64,000 nt of DNA from Hortaea werneckii (lineage: Eukaryota > Ascomycota > Dothideomycetes > Mycosphaerellales > Teratosphaeriaceae): positions 1,674,001 through 1,738,000 of the forward strand of contig JBAOKB010000020.1 in NCBI GenBank assembly GCA_037044905.1, read 5' to 3'. Below the pieces are notes generated by a model, which saw only the letters and a program-made list of their open reading frames with translations, searched no databases and had not been told where the DNA came from. Below are positions 21,249 to 30,700 of this stretch, in pieces. Position numbers and translations under genes: made by a program. The first letter of the stretch is position 1, and every line of letters begins with the position of its first letter.

Positions 21249-24200
21249 TCAAACCCCAGCAACAACCGCCAACCCCTTATAAACCTCATCTCTGACCTTA
21301 AAAAACGACCCCGGCGAGACTCGCCTCTTCTGTCTCGCAGCGGCGGCTGCAGCAGCCACGAGTCCCCTGACATCACTTTCGACTTCCAGCCTCCCGCCCG
21401 CCCGTTTCCGGACGACGACGACGCCGTCGACGAGTAAGGTTCCTTCGCCGCGGAATTCGCACAGGTGGCCGGCGGAGGCGAGGAGGTGGCGCAGGGAGGC
21501 GAGGCGGAGGTCGCCGACGTGGACGGGACGGGTGAGAGGCCCGCCGCCGCTGGTACCGGAGGCGGTGGAGGCGGCGCTGAGGTTGCCTGCTGTGGCGGAG
21601 GGGGGGAGGTCGAGGAGAGGGGTTGAGGGGAGAGGGTCGGAGGAGGAGTGGTCGGTCGGCTGATTCGGTTCGGGCTGCTTCTCTTGCTCTTCGGGTTTGA
21701 GGAGTTTGGCTTTCTTCCGCGCTTGGTGCGCCTCGTCTTCCTTCTGTGCAGCAGAAGCGTCTTCCAGAGGTTCTGCGCCGAGTTGGCCCGTAATGGCTAC
21801 TACGCCCAGCCCCTTGACGTTCTGCCAGACTAAACGCTTCACGAGCTCGCGACTGAGCTTGAGGGACCAGGCGTTGGTATCGACGCTGGCGTCTATGACC
21901 TCGTTGATGGCGGGGGCAAAGACGTCGGCGCCTGCTTCGCTGCCATCTGCGCCATTGTCAACTGACCCGAGAAGCCTTCTGCATTCGTCGGCGAGTAAAG
22001 TGGTTTCGCTTTCGGTGCCGGCAATGAGGATTAGCTTGCGAGGTCGGATAAGTGGGATGATCATCTGTAAATCTCTCTTCTCGTGCAGACCCGTGAAGTC
22101 GACAAAGGAGACGCGGCATTTGACCTCGACCGTCCTCTCTTCCCAAATGACCTTTCGAGGCCCTTGCGAGTCGCCGGCTTCGTCAGAGGGTTCGTAATCG
22201 CTTTCTTCGTCTTCTTCGTCGCTATCTGAATCCTCACTTTCGTCGTCAGCCGCTGGTGATGCGGCCGCCGCCGCTGCTGTCGCGTCTCCACCTCCATTTG
22301 GCATCGACTCTCCCGTAGCGCGAGCAATTGCAGCATCGATGTCGTCTGGCTCTCGCGGTTTCCGGTCCTTCTTGCTGCGCTCCTGCTTCGGACGCTTGTT
22401 CTGCTGAGTCTTCTGTTGACCTTTACGACCCTTGGCATCGCTCGCCGGAGCAACGTCGTCCCATTTCCTCTTCTGTCCGACAGCCGTCTCCTTCTTCTCG
22501 TCCTCGACCCGGATGCTCATATCCACTCCATCAACCTCGTCTCGTTCCTCAGCCCTCAAATAATCCTCCGCTTTAATCAGTTCACCAAACTCGTCATCCC
22601 GAATCCGTTTGGCGACAAATGGAAAGACTTTTTCACGTCCACGCTTGCCTCGAACATCGTAATCGTAAACGCCTTTGCCGCGAATAAGAATGTTGATCCC
22701 TAGCTCTGCTTCTGACAACGCCCCGCCAGTAACACCGCCTTTGCGCTTGCTCTGTTGTGTCATCTGTGCCGAAAGATTGAGGGCTCGACCTTGATGTTCA
22801 GCGTCTTCGTCTTCTGATTCGGATTCATCTTCCTCGTCGGCCTCCTCTGTCATATTGGCCGCGCTAGTCGGATCCGTGGAGGTGTTGTCGCCTTGCAGGG
22901 TCGAATGTAATTGCTGCTGGCGAGCCGTATATGTTTGGTACAGAGCCATCTCATCTGCGTTGAGGAATTCGGTTTTCGGTTCGTGAAGTGTGACTGATGT
23001 ACCATCCAAGCCAACAACTTTGGCTCCGCTTTGACTGCTGGTTTGGCCGTCTGAGTTGTTGAACAGCTCCCATAATTGCCTTCCTAGCCCCTTTCTCCCA
23101 CTCGACCTCACCTCCGGCTGTCTTTCACTCAACAAAACCAAGTTCCTCGGATCACGTGCCATTCTCTCGAATACCTCCTTACTGAACCCCCACTCCATGT
23201 CCTGATCGCTCGCCAGCATAACACATGGCCTCCGTCGATTCAAGGCCTTCTGAACTTGGCTCTGTCGCTCAATCTGCCGCACGAAATCCCACTCCAGAGG
23301 GTTAACAGTAGCCTGGTCACCTTTCTTACCCTTAGAAGACATGGCTGCCTCGGCTTCTTGACGTACTGTCTCGTCAACCCATTCCAGCATGCTGTTGAGA
23401 TAGCGAACGGAGGTCGTGGCGGAACGTGAGGCCATGTAGATACGGCAGTGTCGATAGGTGCTGCTGTGCGGGCCATCGACATTCTCACGCCACGTCTGAT
23501 TAAGAAGGAAAGCGAGCTCGAGTACACGGGCTGAGGAATCGGTCGGGATGAGTACCTTTCCTCCCTGAGCGATGGTCTCCCGCACGAGCGAGAGTAGAGT
23601 ATCATCTCGCTTCTTCCGCGAAAGGACTTCGGTCTTTTCCACCCCCTTGCTGCTACATACCAGGGCAGTGGGTCTTCGTAGGGGTTCGATAATCTCGGAG
23701 CCATTGGTCAGCCAGGCGGCACCGGGGTAGAGTGATTCGCGAGCCTGCGACCAATCGGTGGCGTAGACGATGCTCTCGAGGCCGTGCTGTATATGCCAGA
23801 TCGTGCCACCCAGGGTATGACCGGCACCGTAGGCAGTGATAGTGAGACCACCAACAGAGGGGGAGAAGGATGCCGCGATGGGCTGGTGCGGCTGCGAGTA
23901 TTTAAGAGGGTGTATCGCGTTGAAGCATGCGGCAATCTCATCTGGGCTCGGTGGCTCGAGTAGGATGTGAGGTGACCGGGGCTCGGCGACGTGGCCGTCG
24001 TCGGCAGAGGCGTCCGCGCTGGCCACGGAACTGGTTGGAACCGTCCCGCCACTGACTCCGCCGGGGCAACCATGAATGTCCAAGCACACGCCTCGTCCCA
24101 AGTCTACTACCGGCACCGTGGCGTAGCACGGTACATGGCGAAAGAGCGGGACGTGCTTGCAGCACCAGGCGTAGGCACCCAAGTGGTCGATGGTCGGGTG

Positions 24201-24386
24201 GGTCAGGAGGATGATGGACAGAGTAGAGACGTGTTTTTCTAAGGCGGAGATGATCTGGTGAGAAGAGAAGGAGGCATCCCATCCAATGTCGACCAGAATG
24301 CGGATTCCGCCATCGAGCTCGAGTAAGGTGGATGCGGCGGGGGAGGAAGGCGTGCGGGCGCCGAGGAGGGGGGTGAGGGTGAACAT
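21249..24386 (-). CDS. CFT2: Cleavage and polyadenylation factor subunit Cft2 / CPSF100
   Basis: Single exon, 1045 aa. The N-terminus is a metallo-beta-lactamase fold: LVDIGWDASF, then LTHPTIDHLGAY (residues 61-72), where the canonical zinc motif HxHxDH is degraded, as in the catalytically dead CPSF100/Cft2 and unlike the active nuclease CPSF73/Ysh1. A beta-CASP domain follows (VLIPTDSSARVLELAFLL; RQxQVQKALNRRRPCVMLASDQDMEWG), with two acidic low-complexity inserts (about 510-530 and 700-745), then RMMBL-like C-terminal parts (FVDFTGLHEKRDLQMIIPLIRPRKLILI). It acts in the nucleus in pre-mRNA 3'-end recognition. It is head-to-head with RNA15, another 3'-end factor. Confidence 0.93.
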   Translation of the reverse strand: MFTLTPLLGARTPSSPAASTLLELDGGIRILVDIGWDASFSSHQIISALEKHVSTLSIILLTHPTIDHLGAYAWCCKHVPLFRHVPCYATVPVVDLGRGVCLDIHGCPGGVSGGTVPTSSVASADASADDGHVAEPRSPHILLEPPSPDEIAACFNAIHPLKYSQPHQPIAASFSPSVGGLTITAYGAGHTLGGTIWHIQHGLESIVYATDWSQARESLYPGAAWLTNGSEIIEPLRRPTALVCSSKGVEKTEVLSRKKRDDTLLSLVRETIAQGGKVLIPTDSSARVLELAFLLNQTWRENVDGPHSSTYRHCRIYMASRSATTSVRYLNSMLEWVDETVRQEAEAAMSSKGKKGDQATVNPLEWDFVRQIERQSQVQKALNRRRPCVMLASDQDMEWGFSKEVFERMARDPRNLVLLSERQPEVRSSGRKGLGRQLWELFNNSDGQTSSQSGAKVVGLDGTSVTLHEPKTEFLNADEMALYQTYTARQQQLHSTLQGDNTSTDPTSAANMTEEADEEDESESEDEDAEHQGRALNLSAQMTQQSKRKGGVTGGALSEAELGINILIRGKGVYDYDVRGKRGREKVFPFVAKRIRDDEFGELIKAEDYLRAEERDEVDGVDMSIRVEDEKKETAVGQKRKWDDVAPASDAKGRKGQQKTQQNKRPKQERSKKDRKPREPDDIDAAIARATGESMPNGGGDATAAAAAASPAADDESEDSDSDEEDEESDYEPSDEAGDSQGPRKVIWEERTVEVKCRVSFVDFTGLHEKRDLQMIIPLIRPRKLILIAGTESETTLLADECRRLLGSVDNGADGSEAGADVFAPAINEVIDASVDTNAWSLKLSRELVKRLVWQNVKGLGVVAITGQLGAEPLEDASAAQKEDEAHQARKKAKLLKPEEQEKQPEPNQPTDHSSSDPLPSTPLLDLPPSATAGNLSAASTASGTSGGGPLTRPVHVGDLRLASLRHLLASAGHLCEFRGEGTLLVDGVVVVRKRAGGRLEVESDVRGLVAAAAAAARQKRRVSPGSFFKVRDEVYKGLAVVAGV

Positions 24387-24947
24387 GGTTGAGTGGGAGG
24401 CAGTCGCGCGCTATCGATGGCGGAGGGTCATGTTGCGGTGGTGATCAAGCGGCAGATGTAGGATGAGCCTTTCCGACCCATGACTTAGAATCTCCTCGTC
24501 CCTTTCGCGTCTTCACATGCTCCAATCCACAGCAGAGGTGACGCGCGAGAGAGCTTCCACTCGCGACCAATCAGCACTCGGCTTCGCTTCAGGCAGATCG
24601 CGAGAGGTCTGTGCGTCTCATTGAAGCTGCATGTGCATTGCATTCATTGTGCACCAGCGCGAGACGACGTGCCTTACTGAACCTACTGCACATAGAGCCC
24701 GGCTTATCCTTTACTTCGATACGGACAGACAGGCAACGTCCATTTGGTCGCCCACTCACAGCTTGCGAGATCGGTTGGAAATAAGCGAATCCCGATTCCC
24801 TCCGATTGGAAAGAAGAGAGGTTGCAAGACAATCACAAGCCAGCATTCACCTTAAGGTACCTTACCTTTAGGTCTCGACTCAGGATCGTGCCGATTGGAG
24901 AGGAATAGACCTACCTCTAGGTATCTCTCTCATCTTCGGCCATCAAG
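24387..24947. promoter_or_regulatory. Bidirectional promoter between CFT2 and RNA15
   Basis: 561 bp separate the divergent ATGs at 24386 (-) and 24948 (+). CTTAAGGTACCTTACCTTTAG (24851-24871 region) and CTACCTCTAGGTA (24911-24923) are close to the RNA15 start. No TATA box is evident for either gene. Confidence 0.6.
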
Positions 24948-26145
24948 ATGGCGCAACGCGAAAAGGGCGGTCGCGTCGTCTTCATCGGCAACATCCCATA
25001 TGGTACGCTCCTTCCCTCCCTTCTCCACCCGCCTTGGTCGCTCCTTCCTTCCCGCCTGCCTTCCTAACATGTTTCATGCAGGTGTCTCGGAAGAACAGAT
25101 TTGCGACATCTTCGGCCGCGTCGGACAAGTCATCAACTTTCGCCTCGTTTACGACAAGGAGACTGGTCGTCCTAAAGGCTTTGGCTTCCTCGAATACACC
25201 GACACAGACGCTGCCGCAAGTGCAGTGCGCAACCTGAACGAGCACGAGATCATGGGGAGGACATTACGAGTGGATTACAGTAATGACAACGGCGGTGGGA
25301 AGAGCGGTGGACAGCAACAGCAACCTCAGCAAGGTGGAGCAGGCGCTGGTATGGGAGCAATGCCGCCGATGAGTGCAGGCGCCGGGATGGGCATGGGCAT
25401 GGAACCGTCGGTGGGTGGTCAGGATGCAGGAGCTGTCCCACCCTTGCCACCGGGAGTCGACCTACCTGCCGGGGTTTCAGCACCCGACGCCATCTCTCAG
25501 ACCCTCTCCGCCCTCCCGCCTCCGCAGCTGCTCGACATTCTCTCACAGATGAAGAACTTGACCGCCCAGAACCCGCAGCAAGCCAGTCTGCTCCTCTCAC
25601 AAGCTCCACAACTAGGCTACGCCATCTTCCAAGCCTTGCTCCTCCTCGGCTTAGTCGACACTAACATTCTCGGCTCCCTGATCCAACAGACGGGGTCCGC
25701 ACCGACTCCACAGCAACCACCACAGCAAATGCAGCCATCCGGGCCACCTCCTGGAATGCCGCCAATGCCCATGGGCATGCCTCCAGGCTACCCACCTCAA
25801 CCTGCTCAGTTCGGCGCCGGCGGAGGTCCACCGGGTTTCCCGCCACCTCAGCCCCCGCACTCCGCCATGCCACCCCAACAACCTCCTCACTTCCAACCGC
25901 CACCTCCACAGAGCTATACCCCAGTCCAGCAGAACCCCTACCAAGCTCCTCCGCCACAACCGACACCCCAGCAGCAGCAGCCAGTACAGCCGCCTCCGTC
26001 GGCTCCCCTGCCCGCAGATCCTGCCCAGGCGGCTCTCATTCAGCAGGTCCTCGGCATGACGCGCGAGCAGGTCATGGGATTAGATGTCGGCCCACGCGAG
26101 CAGATCAACGCGTTGAGGAGACAATTTGGCGCGCCTGTGTTCTAG
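24948..26145 (+). CDS. RNA15: mRNA 3'-end processing factor Rna15 / CstF-64
   Basis: Exons 24948-25002 and 25082-26145 (1119 nt, 372 aa). The 79-bp intron (GTACGC...CTAAC...ATGCAG) splits the RRM after IGNIPY. An N-terminal RRM has RNP2 VFIGNI (residues 11-16) and RNP1 KGFGFLEY (50-57). Next comes a hinge (LLDILSQMKNLTAQNP, LGYAIFQALLLLGLVD) that in homologues binds Rna14/CstF-77, a long Pro/Gln/Gly/Met-rich linker and the small C-terminal helical domain (AALIQQVLGMTREQV ... INALRRQF). It binds U/GU-rich sequence near poly(A) sites within CF IA. The true ATG is 24948; an open frame starting 53 bp earlier runs through the intron and is not the protein start. Confidence 0.93.
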
Positions 26146-27089
26146 AAAAGGGGGGATAGGTTTGTTGAATCCATAGGGTTTGATTATGCGCAGCTTCACC
26201 GTGGAAGTATGCTCATATCTGATGATCTCTACTCGATCTCTCTTGCCGTTCCGTCGGCTTACATCGCCGTTTGCTGGGCTTCACGGAGACGAGCCCAACG
26301 CGACGTGAAAGGGCGGAAGAAGGATATCACGTACGGCAGAGGGAGAGGCATGGAGAAGAAGGGCGACACTTGAGCTTCTTTGGCAAAGGTAGACAGGGAG
26401 GAAAAATTCTCATGAACGAGGGTAGAGGAAAGGGAAGACAGGAAGCAGGTGTGAGATCTTACCCAGTGTCGGCGAATCTTGGGACGTACGTTGGGTCGAC
26501 TTGTCGTCTCTCCCCGCGCGCTCATCTAGTTTTGCGCGGAACTTGCTGCTGGGAGGGAGGGGGAAGGTTGGAAAGTACGAGTACGTTGGGATGAAAGAAG
26601 TAGGCCAGGTCATGATATTTACGTAGTAATCGAAGACCCGACAATGGGATTAACCTTGCAAACCTCGCAGCGACCTTTCAATAGGAGTACTTTCAAGTCT
26701 TTCGGTGGTTCGGCGTAAGGTTCAGTGGCAGCGAATCAAATCGGATAAGGATCGGATCCAATCGCAGCCGAGAAGTCGGTGGAGAGGGCGGCTTAGGATG
26801 CTCAGGGTTATGTACTCGCTCTACCAACCTGATCACTACCACCTACATCAATTTACTAGAGCACACTGAAATATGGCGCTCTGGTTTCGTTCGGGCATTG
26901 CTGTCAGCATCGAGTTAAAGGGCTTCATGTGGCTGGATTTTCTACCACCTCGCCAACTCCCCCCAGGCGCTGGCCAAACTTTTCGCTCCTGTAGGTGGCG
27001 ATGTTGAGATATGACCTAGACATGAAACAGGTAGACGGGGTGGTGTAAGCCGAGCGGGTGTTTCTTATTTGAAATGGTAGAGTCTATAT
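26146..27089. other. Start of the gene-poor zone
   Basis: No gene supported. Holds the RNA15 3' flank and copy 2 of the dispersed repeat at 26833-26935. From here to about 43 kb intact genes are nearly absent. Confidence 0.5.
26833..26935 (+). repeat. Degenerate dispersed repeat, copy 2
   Basis: Partner of 15334-15445 (same block order, more G/C-rich here: CACTGAAATATGGCGCTC, TTCGTTCGGGC, TCAGCATCGAGTTAAA). Confidence 0.45.
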
Positions 27090-27690
27090 GCAAATAGGAT
27101 GGCCGTGGCCCTTGGATTGCTTGTGAGGCATCTCGGGGAAACGGAGTGACAATGGAAAGTACGCTCATCTCGGGTATCTTGATTGCCCTTTGGGAAGTGT
27201 GCAAGTATAACGGCCTTTAGGAAGCCACGTACAGGCAACAACTAGGAGATGTGGAGAAAAAAAAATATAGACAGATTCGAAATGAGCTGTTTAATGTAAC
27301 CGTAGCGGCCCTTGGGCACATATCCACTCCTAATGGCTAAGGAGGGAAACGCCTGGGCACCTCATACCGACCGACCTGAGGAACTTGTAGAATGCAACCA
27401 TAGTGGCCCCTAGGCACTCATAGTTAGCGAATAGCCAGGAGAGATGAATCAGGAAAGCACATCGGAAAAAATATGTACAACGCAACCATAGCGGCCATTG
27501 GTACTCGAACCACAGCTGATCATTGTAGAGAGACAGAGTAATCAAACATAATATTGGGGACATCATTTTTATTCACAGATTGAGGTGCAAACATATCGGC
27601 CTTCAGACACTCCGCAAAAGTACAACAAGTTGGAGATACTAGCTCTGTCAACAAATGGACAAACGGACGTAACCGCCCCTCGCTCTTTCC
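27090..27690 (-). repeat. Array of about 95-bp degenerate repeats, inverted orientation
   Basis: Core GCAACCATAGCGGCC (reverse complement of GGCCGCTATGGTTGC) occurs, with changes, at about 27090, 27201, 27296, 27394, 27482, 27587 and 27669; spacing is 82-111 bp, mostly near 95. The spacing is not a multiple of 3 and stops occur in all frames, so it is not a coding repeat. The same unit occurs in plus orientation at 29.7-30.35 kb and 38.6-39.06 kb. Confidence 0.75.
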
Positions 27691-27841
27691 TCATGTATCA
27701 AAAACCACGATACTAGCGCTGCGCCGTGAGTCAACTTCTCTCCGCGCCCTCTGAGTCTCCTTTCACTCCCTTCACTCTCTCAATTGACTTCTTTCATGGA
27801 CACGCAGCCCCGAAGACACGCTAACGCTTCGGCCGATTGAC

Positions 27842-29605
27842 ATGCTGTCCAAGATGACGCACACCGATGTCACGCACAGGTCGCACCTCTACACCTGCCA
27901 GCAGAGCCTGCTCAAGGAGGACGAGCGATGGCATGCAAACTTGCTGAACCAGAGGCATACCCTTGTACCAAAGGTCGACATTGCAACGTTCCACGCCAGC
28001 TCAATCAACCTCGGACCGGCACTCGAGCACGAGTGGCAAATGATTGACGCTGCAAGCGATCGTCTCCTGAAATACAAGGACCGCAATGATGAGCAGATGG
28101 AGGCCCTGAAGCTCATCCGCAACTCTCAGGGTGGCATGGTACTGATCGTGGGCATAGCTGGTACTGGCACGACGAGCAGATGGAAGCCCTGAAGCTCATC
28201 CGCAACTCTCAGGGTGGCATGGTACTGATCATGGGCGTCGCTGGTACCGGCAAAACCTTGCTGCAAGAGGCTTTACTCAACTTCTTCTACGAGATCGGCC
28301 TCCATGTGCTCTGCCTCGCCCCTGCCAACTCCAACGTCGACGACTTCACAAATCGCATGGCTGCAGCTTTGCCCGATGTCCGCCGGAGGCGTCTGTACCC
28401 AGCCAAGTATGAGTACCGTAAGGCAGCAAGTCGATGCCTTCGATCGAGGTCATTCAGGCAGATTACAACGATATGATTCGCAAGACGAATCTCGAGGCAG
28501 AAGTACGTCCGCATGTGCCCAAGCTGCTGTATTGGAGATGGCCATCAAGCGTACGAAGAAAGGTAGTCCCAAGATGCATTTTTGGAATCGTCAGCAGCAG
28601 AAGCGATCCGAAGATGTCGACGCATGGACGAAGCTACAGAGGACGATCCAGCGCCTCGACAACAATGGCTTCCTTTGGGATAACGATGACGACGGGCGCA
28701 GACTCGAGCAGTGCTACAAGTACTGTTACTCTCATCTGATCGCCTTGACCAGGGCCATCGCCACAACCACTGCCAATGCTCGCTCTGGTGCCTTAAGCAA
28801 GAACTTCGCCTCTGGCCAATGCGGGCCGGGAGACAAAGGCGTGATTGTCATTGCCAAAGAAGCTGCGAAAGACCTGGAGATCAACATTTTCAACGCGGCC
28901 TTCGAGCAGGCATGGGACGGCAAAGTCAGCGGGCTGATTTGCCTTGGTGATGAAGAGCAGCTCAGGGATACGAGCACTTGCGCTTTTGGCCCCGTGCAGC
29001 TTGCCCAGACTCGTCGTCGTGGAGACATCTCTCTTCCGAAGCGCCTCATCGCAGAGGGGTTCCAGTCTGTGGTCCATCTGAAGGAGCAGAATCGTATGCG
29101 CCCCGGACCTCGCCGAGTTTGTCAGCAAGTATAATCTCCAAGGGGTCTCTCTGCAATGTGCCCGCCACGCAGCAGATTGCAGAGCAACAAGGACACATGA
29201 AATCCATCTGGCCGAAGCTGCATGAGCTGTTTGGTGATGAGCTATCGGCCAGGGTCTTCGTCTTTGTGGCCTCCCAGCAGTACTGAGGCCATGTACTGGT
29301 GGCGCAACTCCCTCCGGAAGGTCATGCGCACGAAAAGTCATCCACGCGACGCCACTCACTACCCAACATTGGGTCGTGAGGCTCTCATGACGTCCGTTGA
29401 CCTCACGGTGCGGAAGATGGACAGCAAGGGCGATATTGGCCTTGTCAAGGCTGTTTCACGTGTCAATGTTGCTCTCACGCGCGGCAGAGGCGTCGTTTGG
29501 ACCACTGGAGATCGCTATGAAGGCCGATTGGCGAGGAATACATTACCGCGACTCCTGTATATAGAAAGATCCTCGATAGTATGGCTCACGGGCATGAGAT
29601 CCTAG
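27842..29605 (+). pseudogene. Decayed UPF1-like superfamily 1 helicase
   Basis: Helicase motifs are recognisable but spread over all three frames: P-loop GVAGTGKT (about 28235), ICLGDEEQLRDT (about 28940, motif III type), VVHLKEQNRMRPDLAEFVSKYN (motif IV; needs a one-base correction near 29103) and AVSRVNVALTRGRG (about 29460, motif VI). Breaks: an 83-bp duplication at 28088-28253 shifts frame, then frame changes near 28420, 28520, 29103, 29160 and 29280. No set of GT-AG introns I tried restores it. Fungal genomes carry many UPF1/NFX1-type helicase copies; this one is probably a dead accessory copy. Confidence 0.75.
28088..28253 (+). repeat. 83-bp tandem duplication inside the helicase relic
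   Basis: Copies 28088-28170 and 28171-28253 encode the segment up to the P-loop. They differ at about seven positions, nearly all transitions. The first copy's P-loop reads GIAGTGTT and runs into a stop; the second has an intact GVAGTGKT. Confidence 0.9.
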
Positions 29606-29699
29606 ATATCAAGGTCTAGATGCCGTCACAATCGCATATTCTGTTCAACTTTGTATTGAGATGTTTGTGTCCATGTACCATCACCGCTTTACCTCTACA

Positions 29700-30350
29700 A
29701 TGTCGTAGTTGCATTTGAATTATCAGAGCCCGCCACAGTTGCACAGGAGCTCGGAAATCGTTTTCATGAACCTCGCCGCTATGTCTTTCCATATCATGTT
29801 AGTTGCTCTTACGTGCATCTAGGGCCCGCTGAGATCGCACATGTTCTCAGGCGTATGTATGGGCTACGATACTATCTTCTTCCCTGGCAGAATCGGACTT
29901 ACGTCGAAGAGTGTTCAAGGGCCACTACAGTTGCGTATGAGTTTGGAAATAATTGCTGTAGATTCTGCGGCCATGTCCCTCCATACCGTCATGGAGGCTC
30001 TACGGATGCAGATGCCGCTACGGTCGCACATTCATTCGGAGGTTTGTACATGCTTCAATGACAAGAATATATCGCGCTACTGTCTTGCAAATTGCATCCA
30101 AGTAGCCAAAGGCCGCTATGGTCGCATCTGGATCGACAGGCAAACCAGATTTCAATGCTTCTCGAGATGCTTGATATCGGCGTCCGAGCTCCCAACGGGC
30201 GCTCTAGTTGCGTCTGGATTCAAATGTTATGAAGTGCTGACTAGGACTATTTGTTTAGTCTGGTTGGAGAAATGAAGCGTTAGCTCCATGAACTCGGATA
30301 CCCACACTGGGAGGTTTAGCGTAGCTTATACTAATGGTCGCTATAGCCGC
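29700..30350 (+). repeat. Array of about 95-bp degenerate repeats, plus orientation
   Basis: Core GGCCGCTATGGTCGC occurs with changes at 29727, 29824, 29920, 30013, 30111, 30197 and 30336 (steps 97, 96, 93, 98, 86, 139). The best-preserved copy is 30111-30125. Units are otherwise diverged. This array mirrors 27090-27690 on the other side of the helicase relic. Confidence 0.75.
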
Positions 30351-30700
30351 CGATTGATTCGCGATTATTGTTGAGATTATTGGCCGCTCATACAATGGCA
30401 ACATATTCTCTTCTCTAAGAGCATCCAAAAGTGCGAAAAGTGAAAACGCGCAGCGGAGGTCTTATGAAGGCGAGTACTATATTTACATTTGTATCTACCT
30501 TGATCTGTTTGTTGTGAGAAACAAACTGCGTTCCGCTCACTTCGGTGGTATCTTTATGTTGCAGTCACATAGAAAAAAGCAGCCATTCCAATGGCAGATA
30601 TGCTGAAGAATTACAATCCCTGTTCCATTTTCCCTCGGAACTTTTCCATATTATTGTCCGGCGTGGACGCTCATCGTGTACATCTCCTTCATGAAATCAC
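30351..30700. other. 3' flank of the CAP-domain gene
   Basis: 350 bp with one further weak GGCCGCTCAT core at 30382; no gene. Confidence 0.4.
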
